Of a DNA stretch of 64,000 bases, positions 9,063 to 16,877 are shown piece by piece (position 1 is the stretch's first letter; every line of letters begins with the position of its first letter). Origin of the DNA: Polyangium aurulentum (GTDB lineage Bacteria > Myxococcota_A > Polyangia > Polyangiales > Polyangiaceae). A model generated the notes under the pieces. It was not told the DNA's origin. It did no database searches and saw only the letters and a program-made list of their open reading frames with translations. The DNA lies in assembly GCA_945875545.1 (NCBI GenBank), contig CAMCKZ010000004.1, positions 1 to 64,000 on the forward strand, written 5' to 3'. Position numbers and translations under genes: made by a program.

Positions 9063-9582
9063 AGTCTGCCCCCTGATTTGGCAGCGAGGCTTCGGCGCGG
9101 AGTCGCTTGATTCCGATGATCGCGCCACACACAAGGGTGCGCGCCAATGGCACCCGGCAACGGTAGAAGGATGTAACCTGCACGCGAATCAAATCATCGC
9201 GGCCGAAGGCCACGCGGTCGTCGTCGCCGCCCTCGTTTGTGGGAAAGCGAACTTCTGGCAGTGGAAAATTTTCGAGGGTCGAAAGCGGAATGGTTGCAGC
9301 TTGCACAATCTTTTCGCGGCGCGCGCCCTCCGCGCGGTTGATGCCGACGCCTCCGTATTTTGCGGGGTCATCGGGCAGAATCACGACGGCGGCCCGGGTG
9401 GCAACAACGGCCGCGTGCTTCACAATGAGGTTCGCGGTCTGGAGCATTGCGAGCTGCACGATGCACAGAAAAAAGCTGAACAACGGAAGAAACGCGATGA
9501 GAAATTCGACGTAAATCGCTCCGCCTTCGGCGCGAGCAATCGACCGCGACGGCCCTGCGATGGGCGCGGTCGACCGCCTCAC
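9049..9582 (-). CDS. TadE-like pseudopilin (GTG start)
   Basis: The 177-residue reading starts at GTG 9582, which overlaps the cpaA stop in a GTGA. It has a basic leader, then EGGAIYVEFLIAFLPLF and a hydrophobic helix to about residue 48, the TadE-type motif with conserved Glu. A soluble domain with a Cys pair near the end follows. The open frame continues to 9909 inside cpaA, but that part is an antiparallel-frame shadow without family sequence. The product is likely a substrate of CpaA and a minor pilus component. Confidence 0.8.
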   Translation of the reverse strand: MRRSTAPIAGPSRSIARAEGGAIYVEFLIAFLPLFSFFLCIVQLAMLQTANLIVKHAAVVATRAAVVILPDDPAKYGGVGINRAEGARREKIVQAATIPLSTLENFPLPEVRFPTNEGGDDDRVAFGRDDLIRVQVTSFYRCRVPLARTLVCGAIIGIKRLRAEASLPNQGADYGYN

Positions 9583-10106
9583 GGGCCCCCTCCAAGAACG
9601 ACGACGACACCCACGCCGGCGAACACCGCGGGACCAAAACGCATAGACGTCATCAGCTCTTGGGGAACCTCGGGAACATCTGTGCGGACTGCACGCATCG
9701 CTAGCCGCGCGCTGCGGCCAAGGACGGCAAGAAGCTGCCCGTGAAATGCCATGCGGCCCAGAGCGAAAATGGCCGCGGCCACAAATGAATAAAGCTCGGC
9801 CTCCAGGCCATCGACGGGGCCGAGGAGCGCGCCCACGGCGGCGAGCAGTTTCACGTCGCCGCCGCACATGCCCCCGGCGCGAAAAAGCAGGTACGGAACG
9901 GCCGAACAAATGAGCACGCCGAGGAGGGAGACCCCGGCGGCCTGGAGCGCCGATGCCCCGCGTTTTTGCGCCTCAAACGCCGCGATGGCTGGCCCGACGA
10001 GCAAAAGCGGGAGGGTCAGCCAATTGGGAATATGGCCCGTTTTAAGGTCTGTACCTGCCGCCGCCGCCGATGCACCAAGGGCAAGAAGCGGTGGCAGGGA
10101 AAGCAT
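9579..10106 (-). CDS. cpaA: CpaA/TadV-type A24 prepilin peptidase
   Basis: The 175-residue, mostly hydrophobic protein carries both aspartates of the A24 aspartic peptidases: TDLKTGHIPN near residue 19 and GGDVKLLAAVGA near residue 84. It lacks the N-terminal methyltransferase domain of PilD, as is usual for the short CpaA/TadV type. It would cleave the Flp pilins and TadE-like proteins at the cytoplasmic membrane. It lies 34 bases after the flp gene and overlaps the next gene by 4 bases. Confidence 0.92.
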   Translation of the reverse strand: MLSLPPLLALGASAAAAGTDLKTGHIPNWLTLPLLLVGPAIAAFEAQKRGASALQAAGVSLLGVLICSAVPYLLFRAGGMCGGDVKLLAAVGALLGPVDGLEAELYSFVAAAIFALGRMAFHGQLLAVLGRSARLAMRAVRTDVPEVPQELMTSMRFGPAVFAGVGVVVVLGGGP

Positions 10107-10140
10107 GATTTTCGGTTCGATAAGACGTGAGGCGCGCGCC

Positions 10141-10323
10141 CTACTGGGCCGCCCCGTTGATGCCGCTGACGGAACCCGCTTGTTCGTTGACTTTGTCGTT
10201 CACGCGGTTGCCGAACGCCTTGAAGCCCGCGATGGCAATGAGCGCAATGACGCCCACCAAGATGATGTACTCGACGAGGTTTGCGCCGCGCGTGTCGTGA
10301 AGGAGGGAGAGTTTGCGGTTCAT
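10141..10323 (-). CDS. flp: Flp/Fap-type major pilin
   Basis: This 60-residue protein is a typical Flp pilin: short basic leader, cleavage-region motif DTRGANLVEYIILV with Glu at position 5 and Tyr next to it, one hydrophobic helix (about 18-38) and a short polar tail. Length and motif agree with the family. An AAAGG stretch lies about 8 bases before the ATG. It sits between the second pilin-like gene and cpaA. Confidence 0.92.
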   Translation of the reverse strand: MNRKLSLLHDTRGANLVEYIILVGVIALIAIAGFKAFGNRVNDKVNEQAGSVSGINGAAQ

Positions 10324-10383
10324 AGTGGGGCCTTTCGAAACGTGGAGACGAGGGTCGACAAAAGCGTTGGGGCGGTGCGGAAA

Positions 10384-10572
10384 CTAGGGAAATGGCAGGA
10401 GCAAAATGTCGCGCGTGTCTTCGAAGCCGCGCACGAGGGGCGGCCCGAGAGCCGCAACCGCGACCGCCACGGTGAGCGAGACGGTGCCCACAAGAACGAC
10501 GTATTCGCTCATCACTGCACCCCGCGTGTCGCGGAGAAGTGGCGAAGCGCCGTTCGTCGCGGGCGGGTTCAT
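10384..10572 (-). CDS. Second Flp-like pilin
   Basis: With the ATG at 10572 the product is 62 residues: leader with LLRDTRGAVMSEYVVLV, Glu-Tyr at the same place as in the neighbouring flp, then a hydrophobic helix rich in Val and Ala and a short tail. The leader is almost the same as in the next gene, so this is a diverged paralogue. A GTG at 10677 would add 35 residues that do not look like a leader. No strong SD is visible before either start, so the start is uncertain. Confidence 0.7.
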   Translation of the reverse strand: MNPPATNGASPLLRDTRGAVMSEYVVLVGTVSLTVAVAVAALGPPLVRGFEDTRDILLLPFP

Positions 10573-10584
10573 GCACAGCACTGT

Positions 10585-10599
10585 GCGAAGATTGTGCCA
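10585..10599 (-). promoter_or_regulatory. Sigma-54-like -24/-12 element before pilin genes
   Basis: On the minus strand the bases read TGGCAC-AATCT-TCGC. GG and GC have the spacing of a sigma-54 promoter, with one mismatch in the -12 element. It lies directly upstream of the first pilin-like gene. The predicted transcript start would be at about 10574, almost on the ATG at 10572, which argues for caution: either that mRNA is leaderless or the match is chance. Confidence 0.3.
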
Positions 10600-10751
10600 C
10601 GACGGAATCGTCTCGCGTACTGGGAATTTGGGAACGCGGACCTCGGCCCGTGGCGCGATGGGTGAATGAAGATCCACCTCCGCCGTCCATCAGCACACGC
10701 TGAGATACGTTAAGAAAACACGCGGACGAACGGCCGAATGTTCTCTCGTGG

Positions 10752-10783
10752 GACCTCGGCCACCACTGACCTCGGCCACCACT
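10752..10783. repeat. Tandem duplication of a 16-bp unit
   Basis: The unit gacctcggccaccact occurs twice head to tail with no mismatch. It precedes a T-run. No function is evident. Confidence 0.75.
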
Positions 10784-11144
10784 GAGGGACGGCTTTTTTT
10801 TCCGCGGCTCGCTAGCGAGACCCTCGCCGAAAAGGGTCTAACCTCTCCGGCTCTTGCAAATTTCCAACGCGAGAGCCCAACCCAACGTTCCTGTCTGCTT
10901 CGCATCCAAAGCTCACCATTGGTCTCATCTTCGAGCCGTTCCCATCTGGCGAGCGAGTTCGAATCCGTGGGTCGTGTGCAGCAGGCGATCGAGTCGCACG
11001 TCCCGCTCCCGCCGTACAAGAGCGGAGCCGCCCTCCGTCGCGAGCGCCCGAGAGCTAGGACGGTTACCGCAGCCGTACTTCCTGTACGGCGAGGACAGCC
11101 GGCCGACGATGTCGGGTGCGCAGCAGGAGGGCGGTGGAGCGGGT

Positions 11145-11840
11145 CTAGCGAAGGTGACGATCGAGCCGCATAGGGCCGACTTGCACGGGCCCAGGGTGCG
11201 GGACGGAGCGCTTAATCTTGGGGGCGTCGACGTCGAAATGCTTGGAAAATGCCTTGAGTTGGTCGTGTTCGAGACCAATAAAGCTTTCCGTCGGGTTCTG
11301 CGGCCGAAGGTGCGGCTGCGACGTGGTGTCGATCGTCAGCGACACGGAGTCTGCCGCCGCGAGACGAAACGATACGTGGGCTGCGCCCGAGCCATCGGTG
11401 CGCGCAACCTCGCGATTGAGGTACAGCACGGGCAGGTTTGGGCCGCCGTCGGCGCGTACCGCCACAACGAGCGTGCGTTCTTTCACGACGCACGGGATGC
11501 GAACTTTGACCTGCGGCGAGTCGTTGCCCATGCGGCGAAGCGTGACCGGAATCGCCTGCGCCGGCGACCGAAAGCCCCGCGGACACACCGCCTTAAATTC
11601 AAAAACCTCGCCCTCTTGCCCATTGATTTGGAGCGACGCGGTCCCATCGGCCCCCGTCGTCTTGACGACCTTTTCGTGATGAAATATGTCGACCCCGGGA
11701 AGCATTTTTCCCGGGTCGCCCACCGCCTCAAAGACGATGACCTGGCTCGGTTTTTTTGGCGGGTCCAAAACGCTGCAGCCTAGCGAAAACAAGGACATCG
11801 CGGCAGCCCACACGGCGTGTGAAGAAGCCCGTGGCACCAC
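11145..11840 (-). CDS. Putative lipoprotein with beta-sandwich-like repeats
   Basis: I do not recognise the family. Starting at GTG 11840 (or the adjacent GTG at 11837) the product of about 231 residues has a short signal peptide ending in the lipobox LFSLGC, so it is probably exported and lipidated. The mature part has beta-type sequence in repeated segments, such as LPGVDIFHHEKVVKTTGADG and LPVLYLNREVARTDGSG, which resemble carrier or PEGA-type beta modules. The frame is open to 12137, but the upstream part does not look coding and would bury the signal peptide. No clear SD is seen. It is transcribed away from the histidine kinase gene. Confidence 0.65.
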   Translation of the reverse strand: MVPRASSHAVWAAAMSLFSLGCSVLDPPKKPSQVIVFEAVGDPGKMLPGVDIFHHEKVVKTTGADGTASLQINGQEGEVFEFKAVCPRGFRSPAQAIPVTLRRMGNDSPQVKVRIPCVVKERTLVVAVRADGGPNLPVLYLNREVARTDGSGAAHVSFRLAAADSVSLTIDTTSQPHLRPQNPTESFIGLEHDQLKAFSKHFDVDAPKIKRSVPHPGPVQVGPMRLDRHLR

Positions 11841-12064
11841 CGATTGGGGCCAAAACTGCGGGCGCGTAGAAGGACACGGGCAGACGCCTCCGCTCCCTGC
11901 GCTAGGACACGCGGAGGTGGAAATACGCTCGCTATTTCGAGTAGTCCACGCCCTATACCGTCCCAGTCTGCTGCGCATACGTGGGGATGATTGCCGTACG
12001 ATTCGAGGCGGATCGCCGTTTCCCAGCATCCGCCTAAGGTGCACCGGCTCGCCCTCGTGGGTCA

Positions 12065-13795
12065 ATGAGAGAATCGGCGCTGTCTGTTCACCCGCAGGCC
12101 CCCGCGAACGATACGATGGCGCCCGTGACGGCTTCAATCGACAAACTTCTTGCCACCGTCGGCCTCAATGCCGAGGAAATTCCTTCGCGCGAGGGTTGGA
12201 AGCGCCTGCTCGCGCTGCTCTCGGAAAGGCTCGCCGGCGACGACGTTTTTTGGACTGCGATCGACGCCTCGGAAAGCGCGAATCGTCTGAAGACGGAGTT
12301 CTTGGGGGTGATGTCGCACGAGCTCCGAACGCCGCTCAACGGAATGCTCGGAATGGCCCAACTGCTGCGCGATACCGAGCTCGATGAAGAGCGCCGCGAC
12401 TGGGTCGAAACGATTCTCACCTCCGGCGACAGCCTCTTGACCGTCGTCAATGCGATCCTGGATTTTTCCAAACTTGAGGCCGGCAGCCTCGCCCTGGTCG
12501 ACGGCATCACGGGCCCCCGAACGCTGGCGTTCGACACCATGCAACTCTTTGCGGCCACCGCTCACCAGAAGGGCCTGCGCCTCTGCACCGTGGTGGAATC
12601 CGATGTCCCCGATACGGCCGGGGGCGATGATCGGCGCATTCGCCAAGTGCTCGCGAACATCGTCGACAACGCCATCAAGTTCACGGATGAAGGTCACATT
12701 GTTCTCCACGTTCGAACCGTGCACGCGGAGAACCAACATTCACTTTGGTTCGACATCACCGACACCGGCATCGGCATCGAGCCCGAGGTTCATGGGCATA
12801 TTTTTGACTCGTTTGTTCAAGTCGACGCTTCAGAGACGCGACGCTTTGGCGGCACGGGGCTTGGCCTCGCGATAGCAAAACGCCTCGCAAACCTGATGCA
12901 CGGAGAGATTTCGTTCGTCTCTACATTCGGCAGCGGTTCAACGTTTTCGTTTGAGGTCCCCTTGCGCTCCTACGACGAGGACGAAGCCCGTGCACCGGCC
13001 CACAGTTCCCTGCGCGTCCTGCTCATCGAGGGCGTTGAAACCGTTGCCGCGGCCCATCGCACGCTCCTGACGCAGCTCGGTCTTTCCGTGCACACTGCAC
13101 AGACTTTGGACGGGGCAAAAGCGGCTCTTGCCGCCACCCCCAACGCCTTCGATTTGCTGTTGCTCGACGGCTCTGGAAACATCGATGCAGCGGTCGAACT
13201 TTGCGAGGCCCTGGCGATGGTTCCTTCGAGTCCCCCCGCTTTCGTGCTTGCCCCGTCGGGGCACTGTGCGCCGGCCACGCGCACGGATCGCGCGAAAATC
13301 GCGGTGATCGTGCATGGCCCCCTCCGGCCCGAGCACCTGCCGCGCATCGAACTGGCAGCGGATGGTGTTCGCTCGACCCTCGGGCAAATGATCGCATCGA
13401 GCAAAGAGCCATTGGGTGCCCGAAAGCGCCGGGCCCTCGTCGTCGAAGACAACGCGATCAATCAACGCGTGGCAGTGCGCACCTTGGAGCGCCTGGGCCT
13501 CGAAGCGGAAGCCGTCGGCAATGGGCGCGATGCCCTCGTGCGTCTAAGTCAAGACTCGTTCGATGTAGTCTTCATGGATTGCCAACTGCCCATCATGAAC
13601 GGATTTGAGGCCACGCGGCGCTTTCGGCAAGCGGAGCCCGAGGGTCGCCACACCCCGGTCATCGCGATGACCGCGCAGGCAATGCCCGGCGACCGCGAAC
13701 GTTGCATCGGGGCCGGAATGGACGACTACGTGTCGAAGCCTTTGCGCCTGGGAGATCTCGAACAAAAGCTCGTGCAGTGGGTCTCGAACGCGTAG
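12065..13795 (+). CDS. Cytoplasmic hybrid histidine kinase with two receiver domains
   Basis: The 576-residue protein has no membrane segment. HisKA is at about 70-140 with phosphoacceptor His85 in MSHELRTPLNG. HATPase follows at about 185-300 with N box (NIVDNAIKF), DTGIGI and GGTGLGL, so the kinase appears intact. The first receiver (about 316-425) is degenerate: the acidic pair is reduced to Glu322 and the conserved Lys is not found, although Asp368 remains. The second receiver (about 456-572) is canonical with VVEDN, Asp505 in FMDCQLP and the Lys in SKPL. There is no HPt or output domain, so phosphotransfer to another protein is expected. ATG 12116 is an alternative start. Confidence 0.88.
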   Translation: MRESALSVHPQAPANDTMAPVTASIDKLLATVGLNAEEIPSREGWKRLLALLSERLAGDDVFWTAIDASESANRLKTEFLGVMSHELRTPLNGMLGMAQLLRDTELDEERRDWVETILTSGDSLLTVVNAILDFSKLEAGSLALVDGITGPRTLAFDTMQLFAATAHQKGLRLCTVVESDVPDTAGGDDRRIRQVLANIVDNAIKFTDEGHIVLHVRTVHAENQHSLWFDITDTGIGIEPEVHGHIFDSFVQVDASETRRFGGTGLGLAIAKRLANLMHGEISFVSTFGSGSTFSFEVPLRSYDEDEARAPAHSSLRVLLIEGVETVAAAHRTLLTQLGLSVHTAQTLDGAKAALAATPNAFDLLLLDGSGNIDAAVELCEALAMVPSSPPAFVLAPSGHCAPATRTDRAKIAVIVHGPLRPEHLPRIELAADGVRSTLGQMIASSKEPLGARKRRALVVEDNAINQRVAVRTLERLGLEAEAVGNGRDALVRLSQDSFDVVFMDCQLPIMNGFEATRRFRQAEPEGRHTPVIAMTAQAMPGDRERCIGAGMDDYVSKPLRLGDLEQKLVQWVSNA

Positions 13796-13817
13796 CCATG
13801 GGCTCCCGCAGGCGGCG

Positions 13818-14687
13818 CTAACGCATGGCGGTTTTCGCGCGTTTGGTGCGCTTCGTTCCGCCCGGTGGAGGATCGTTTTCGAGCGCGAGAAGCCATCGAA
13901 TCGGGTAGGTGTAGAGTGCACTCATGCGCTCAAGCGGCACCTCGTGGCCGAGGTCAGTCACGACCATCAGCTTCGATGAAACATGCTCTCGCTGGAGAAT
14001 GGCGAAGCTTCTCCGAGTCTCTTGAACGACTTCATCGTTCGCACCCGTGAGAAGAACCACTCGGCGAATCGCGGTCTTTTGTTCGTGCAACCGCTGCACT
14101 CCGTCACCGAGCCAGTAGCCGTCGTTGGCCGCCAAAACGAGCCACCGGCTCCACACCGCAGCCTCGTGCACGCCAAGTTGCATCGCGACAAACGCGCCTT
14201 CGCTGAATCCGATGAGCACGTGCCTGCCCGGCTCGATCGCGTTTTTGCTCTTACGGCGAAGGGCCGCGAGCGCCTTGTCGACGTTGTCGCGCCCTTGTTC
14301 GGCGTTGTTGGCCCACCCCCGCAGCCCCCCGCCGCGATCTTCGTCGCCCTGGGGGCAGAGCAGCCACCCATAACGCCGGGCCACAGGCGCCCATTTGGCG
14401 CAGTCTTCGGCCACAGAAGCCCCGCGACCATGGAGCCAGAGGAGCACGCGCTTGCTGGTGCCTTTGGCGGGCGGGTAATAGAAGGCCTTGGCGTGGCCCG
14501 GGACGAGGAGCTCGCGCGGGCCTTTGTCGTTGCGCGCGTCGTTGCGCACTTCTTTTCGCGCGTCTTTTCGCGCGGGCACGGCGGTCGCGGCGACCGCAGG
14601 CGCGTGGAGAAACGCACTCAAAACGACGCCCAGTGCGATACGACGAAGGCCGACAACGCGTAACCGAGTGATGAGTGCAGAATACAC
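13818..14687 (-). CDS. Exported alpha/beta hydrolase (esterase-like)
   Basis: The 289-residue product starts at GTG 14687 and has a signal peptide (hydrophobic about 15-31, AVAA before TAV). A charged spacer of imperfect repeats, KDARKEVRNDARNDK, follows. The hydrolase domain shows the oxyanion loop LWLHGRGA (84-90), nucleophile elbow GFSEGA with Ser162, an acid candidate Asp218 in TGANDEV and His248 in TDLGHEV: a complete catalytic triad. The order and size fit small esterases or dienelactone-hydrolase relatives. The substrate cannot be told. It ends convergent to the histidine kinase gene, 22 bases away, and starts 13 bases from the hemC stop. Confidence 0.78.
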   Translation of the reverse strand: MYSALITRLRVVGLRRIALGVVLSAFLHAPAVAATAVPARKDARKEVRNDARNDKGPRELLVPGHAKAFYYPPAKGTSKRVLLWLHGRGASVAEDCAKWAPVARRYGWLLCPQGDEDRGGGLRGWANNAEQGRDNVDKALAALRRKSKNAIEPGRHVLIGFSEGAFVAMQLGVHEAAVWSRWLVLAANDGYWLGDGVQRLHEQKTAIRRVVLLTGANDEVVQETRRSFAILQREHVSSKLMVVTDLGHEVPLERMSALYTYPIRWLLALENDPPPGGTKRTKRAKTAMR

Positions 14688-14700
14688 GGAGACCTTCGCG

Positions 14701-15609
14701 TCAAGGGCGCATTAGCGAGTGCGCAAGTTCGCGCCCCAAGGAGTCTGCCTCGTCATCGCTGCGCGGCCAGTGGGAATCGACCTCCGCGCGGCGCGGCCTC
14801 GAACCATCTTCTTCCGCGGCCCAACCAAGAAGTGTCAGACGGTCGCCGTCGGCTCGGCGTTCGCGGCAAGAGTGCGCACCGAGCGGTGTGCGGCAATCGC
14901 CGCCAAAAGCCGCCTGCACGGCCCGCTCGCAAAGCACGGCGCGGCGCGTACACGTGTCGTCGAGGCGCCCGAGCAGCGCGGCGATGGGCGAGCCTTCACG
15001 GGTTTCGATGGCGAGCGCGCCCTGCCCGATCGCTGGAACAAATCGGCGAGGGTCCAGGCGCTCCGATACGCGGTGCCCGAGGCCGAGTCTTCGGAGCCCG
15101 GCCTCCGCGAGAATGATGGCGTCGAGGTGGCCGTCGTCGACGCGACGCAAACGCGTGTCGACGTTTCCGCGAAGAGGCTCGATGCGCAAATCTGGACGAA
15201 TTCCAAGGACTTGGTGCGCCCGGCGTAGGCTCGAGGTGCCGAGCGACGCCCCACGCCGCAAGCTCTCGAGCGACGCGTATTTTTTTGAAACGAGGGCATC
15301 GGTGGGCGCCTCGCGAAGCGGAAAGCACGCCAATATCAGCCCCGGTGGAAGCGCCGCGGGCAGGTCTTTCAAGCTGTGAACGGCAAAATCGGCGCGCCCG
15401 TCGAGGAGCGCTTCTTCGATCTCTTTGACAAAGAGTCCCTTGCCTCCGACTTCGTAAAGAGGCCGGTCTTGAATGCGATCACCGGTCGTGACGACCTGCA
15501 ATTCAACCGGTTCAAAGCTCGCATCCAGCGCGGCGATCGCCCGCACAAACGCTCGGCTTTGCGCGAGCGCAAGCGGTGACTTTCGCGTTGCAAAGGTAAA
15601 GGACGCCAT
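14701..15609 (-). CDS. hemC: Porphobilinogen deaminase (hydroxymethylbilane synthase)
   Basis: HemC polymerises four porphobilinogens to hydroxymethylbilane in haem biosynthesis, in the cytoplasm. The 302-residue protein shows TRKSPLALAQ at the N-terminus, the catalytic Asp in HSLKDLP (near residue 82), TSSLRR (126-130), LRGNVDTRL (147-154) and Cys239 in FGGDC, which carries the dipyrromethane cofactor. The frame extends 17 codons upstream to 15660, but the ATG at 15609 matches the family N-terminus. No other haem gene is adjacent. Confidence 0.95.
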   Translation of the reverse strand: MASFTFATRKSPLALAQSRAFVRAIAALDASFEPVELQVVTTGDRIQDRPLYEVGGKGLFVKEIEEALLDGRADFAVHSLKDLPAALPPGLILACFPLREAPTDALVSKKYASLESLRRGASLGTSSLRRAHQVLGIRPDLRIEPLRGNVDTRLRRVDDGHLDAIILAEAGLRRLGLGHRVSERLDPRRFVPAIGQGALAIETREGSPIAALLGRLDDTCTRRAVLCERAVQAAFGGDCRTPLGAHSCRERRADGDRLTLLGWAAEEDGSRPRRAEVDSHWPRSDDEADSLGRELAHSLMRP

Positions 15610-15703
15610 GGCCCGCCGCCATAGCGCGAATTTTCCCAATGAATCCACCCATGCGTGCACAAAATACGCCCCGAGGCCGCGGCTGGACCACGGGGCGTTG
15701 CCA

Positions 15704-16729
15704 TCAATCGACGTCGCCGCGCTTGCCGGGGCGAATGGGCCCTGCTGCCGCCACCGCGTCGCGCAAAATCCGAATCATGTCGGGGTTCGAAGCGAGAGCT
15801 TCGCGTGCCCTCTCGCGCCCGTTGCCCAGCGTCGTGCCGCTAAAAGAGAGGTGGCTCCCACTGCGATCGACCAAGGCTCGCGCGATGCCCAGGTCGAGAA
15901 GTTCGGTGATGCGGTCCACGCCGCAGCCCCAACGAATATCGAACTCCGCCTCGGTGAAGGGCGGGGCGCACTTGTTCTTCACGACCTTGACGCGGGTTCG
16001 CCCTCCGACGAGCTCGTCGCCGACTTTTAGCTGGCCAATGCGCCGCACATCGAGGCGCATCGACGCATAAAACTTGAGGGCATTTCCTCCAGTAGTGGTC
16101 TCGGGCGAGCCGAAGACCACACCAATTTTTTGGCGCAACTGGTTGATGAAAATGATGAGCGTCCCGGTGCGATGCGCCACCGCCGTGAGTTTGCGCAGTG
16201 CTTGGCTCATGAGCCGCGCTTGCAGCCCCATGTGCGCGTCGCCCATGTCGCCCTCGAGTTCCGCCTTGGGCACGAGGGCCGCGACGGAGTCGATGACGAT
16301 AAGATCCACCGCGCCGGACCGCACCAAAGCCTCTGTAATATCAAGGGCTTGCTCACCAGTATCGGGCTGTGACACGAGGAGCTTGTCCACCTCGACGCCG
16401 ACCTTTTTTGCGTAGTTCACATCGAGCGCATGCTCCGCATCGATGAAGGCGCAGATGCCTCCAACTTTTTGCGCCTCAGCGATCGCGTGAAGCGCAAGGG
16501 TCGTCTTGCCACTCGACTCGGGGCCAAAAACTTCAATGATGCGGCCCCGCGGATAGCCTCCGATGCCCGTCGCCAGATCGATGGAGAGCGAACCGCTCGA
16601 GAGCGTGCTGACGGGCTCGATCGTTGAGTCGTCGCCGAGAGGCATGATCGAACCCCGACCAAATTGTTTTTCGATGGACTGGCAGACGATCTTGAGTTGG
16701 CGGAATTTGTCGTTCTGAGCTTCGAGCAT
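15704..16729 (-). CDS. recA: RecA recombinase
   Basis: This is a standard 341-residue RecA for homologous recombination and SOS induction. Walker A GPESSGKT is at 69-76. The Walker B region ([20 protein letters not shown]), DNA-binding loops ([32 protein letters not shown] with [13 protein letters not shown]) and the C-terminal domain are all present. The ATG at 16729 is preceded by an AGGAAA about ten bases upstream and starts the family N-terminus; an in-frame ATG at 16786 lies inside a strong hairpin. I see no LexA-type box in the 148 bases between it and the upstream ATPase gene. Confidence 0.97.
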   Translation of the reverse strand: MLEAQNDKFRQLKIVCQSIEKQFGRGSIMPLGDDSTIEPVSTLSSGSLSIDLATGIGGYPRGRIIEVFGPESSGKTTLALHAIAEAQKVGGICAFIDAEHALDVNYAKKVGVEVDKLLVSQPDTGEQALDITEALVRSGAVDLIVIDSVAALVPKAELEGDMGDAHMGLQARLMSQALRKLTAVAHRTGTLIIFINQLRQKIGVVFGSPETTTGGNALKFYASMRLDVRRIGQLKVGDELVGGRTRVKVVKNKCAPPFTEAEFDIRWGCGVDRITELLDLGIARALVDRSGSHLSFSGTTLGNGRERAREALASNPDMIRILRDAVAAAGPIRPGKRGDVD

Positions 16730-16764
16730 GATGCGTTTCCTGGGTTGAAATGAGCCAATGTATT

Positions 16765-16794
16765 CGCGCCCCATGTGACTCTCCATGGGGCGCG
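16765..16794 (-). promoter_or_regulatory. Strong hairpin in recA leader
   Basis: An 11-bp perfect stem (cgcgccccatg paired with catggggcgcg) encloses an 8-base loop (16776-16783), 35 bases before the recA start. No T-run follows on the minus strand, so it is not a standard terminator of the upstream gene. It could stabilise or regulate the recA transcript, or bind a protein as DNA. Confidence 0.55.
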
Positions 16795-16877
16795 CTCGAC
16801 CCTTCTGAGGTCTGAGTTTTTGCTGCCCGAATCACCTTTTCGATGAGTCCGGCGCGATTGAATGGTGGACCGCGGCG

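Larger units (their letters stand above)
10573..11144. other. Gap without recognisable gene
   Basis: Short frames exist on both strands, but none shows a family motif, a convincing start or a typical composition. The stretch holds a perfect tandem duplication of a 16-base unit (10752-10767 and 10768-10783), a run of eight T at 10793-10800 and a 7-bp perfect hairpin at 11072-11090. A GTTCGAATCC at 10957-10966 resembles a tRNA T-loop, but its flanks do not pair. It may be a decayed gene or an extended regulatory region upstream of the pilus operon. Confidence 0.5.

Noticed and set aside
10957-10966. tRNA-like T-loop sequence GTTCGAATCC
   Set aside because: The flanking bases do not form a T stem, and no acceptor, D or anticodon arms can be placed around it.
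11072-11090. Rho-independent terminator of the lipoprotein gene
   Set aside because: The 7-bp hairpin is perfect, but no T-run follows it on the minus strand.
10854-11783. 309-codon plus-strand frame over the lipoprotein gene
   Set aside because: The minus-strand frame has a signal peptide with lipobox and beta-type sequence; the plus frame is Arg-rich and featureless.
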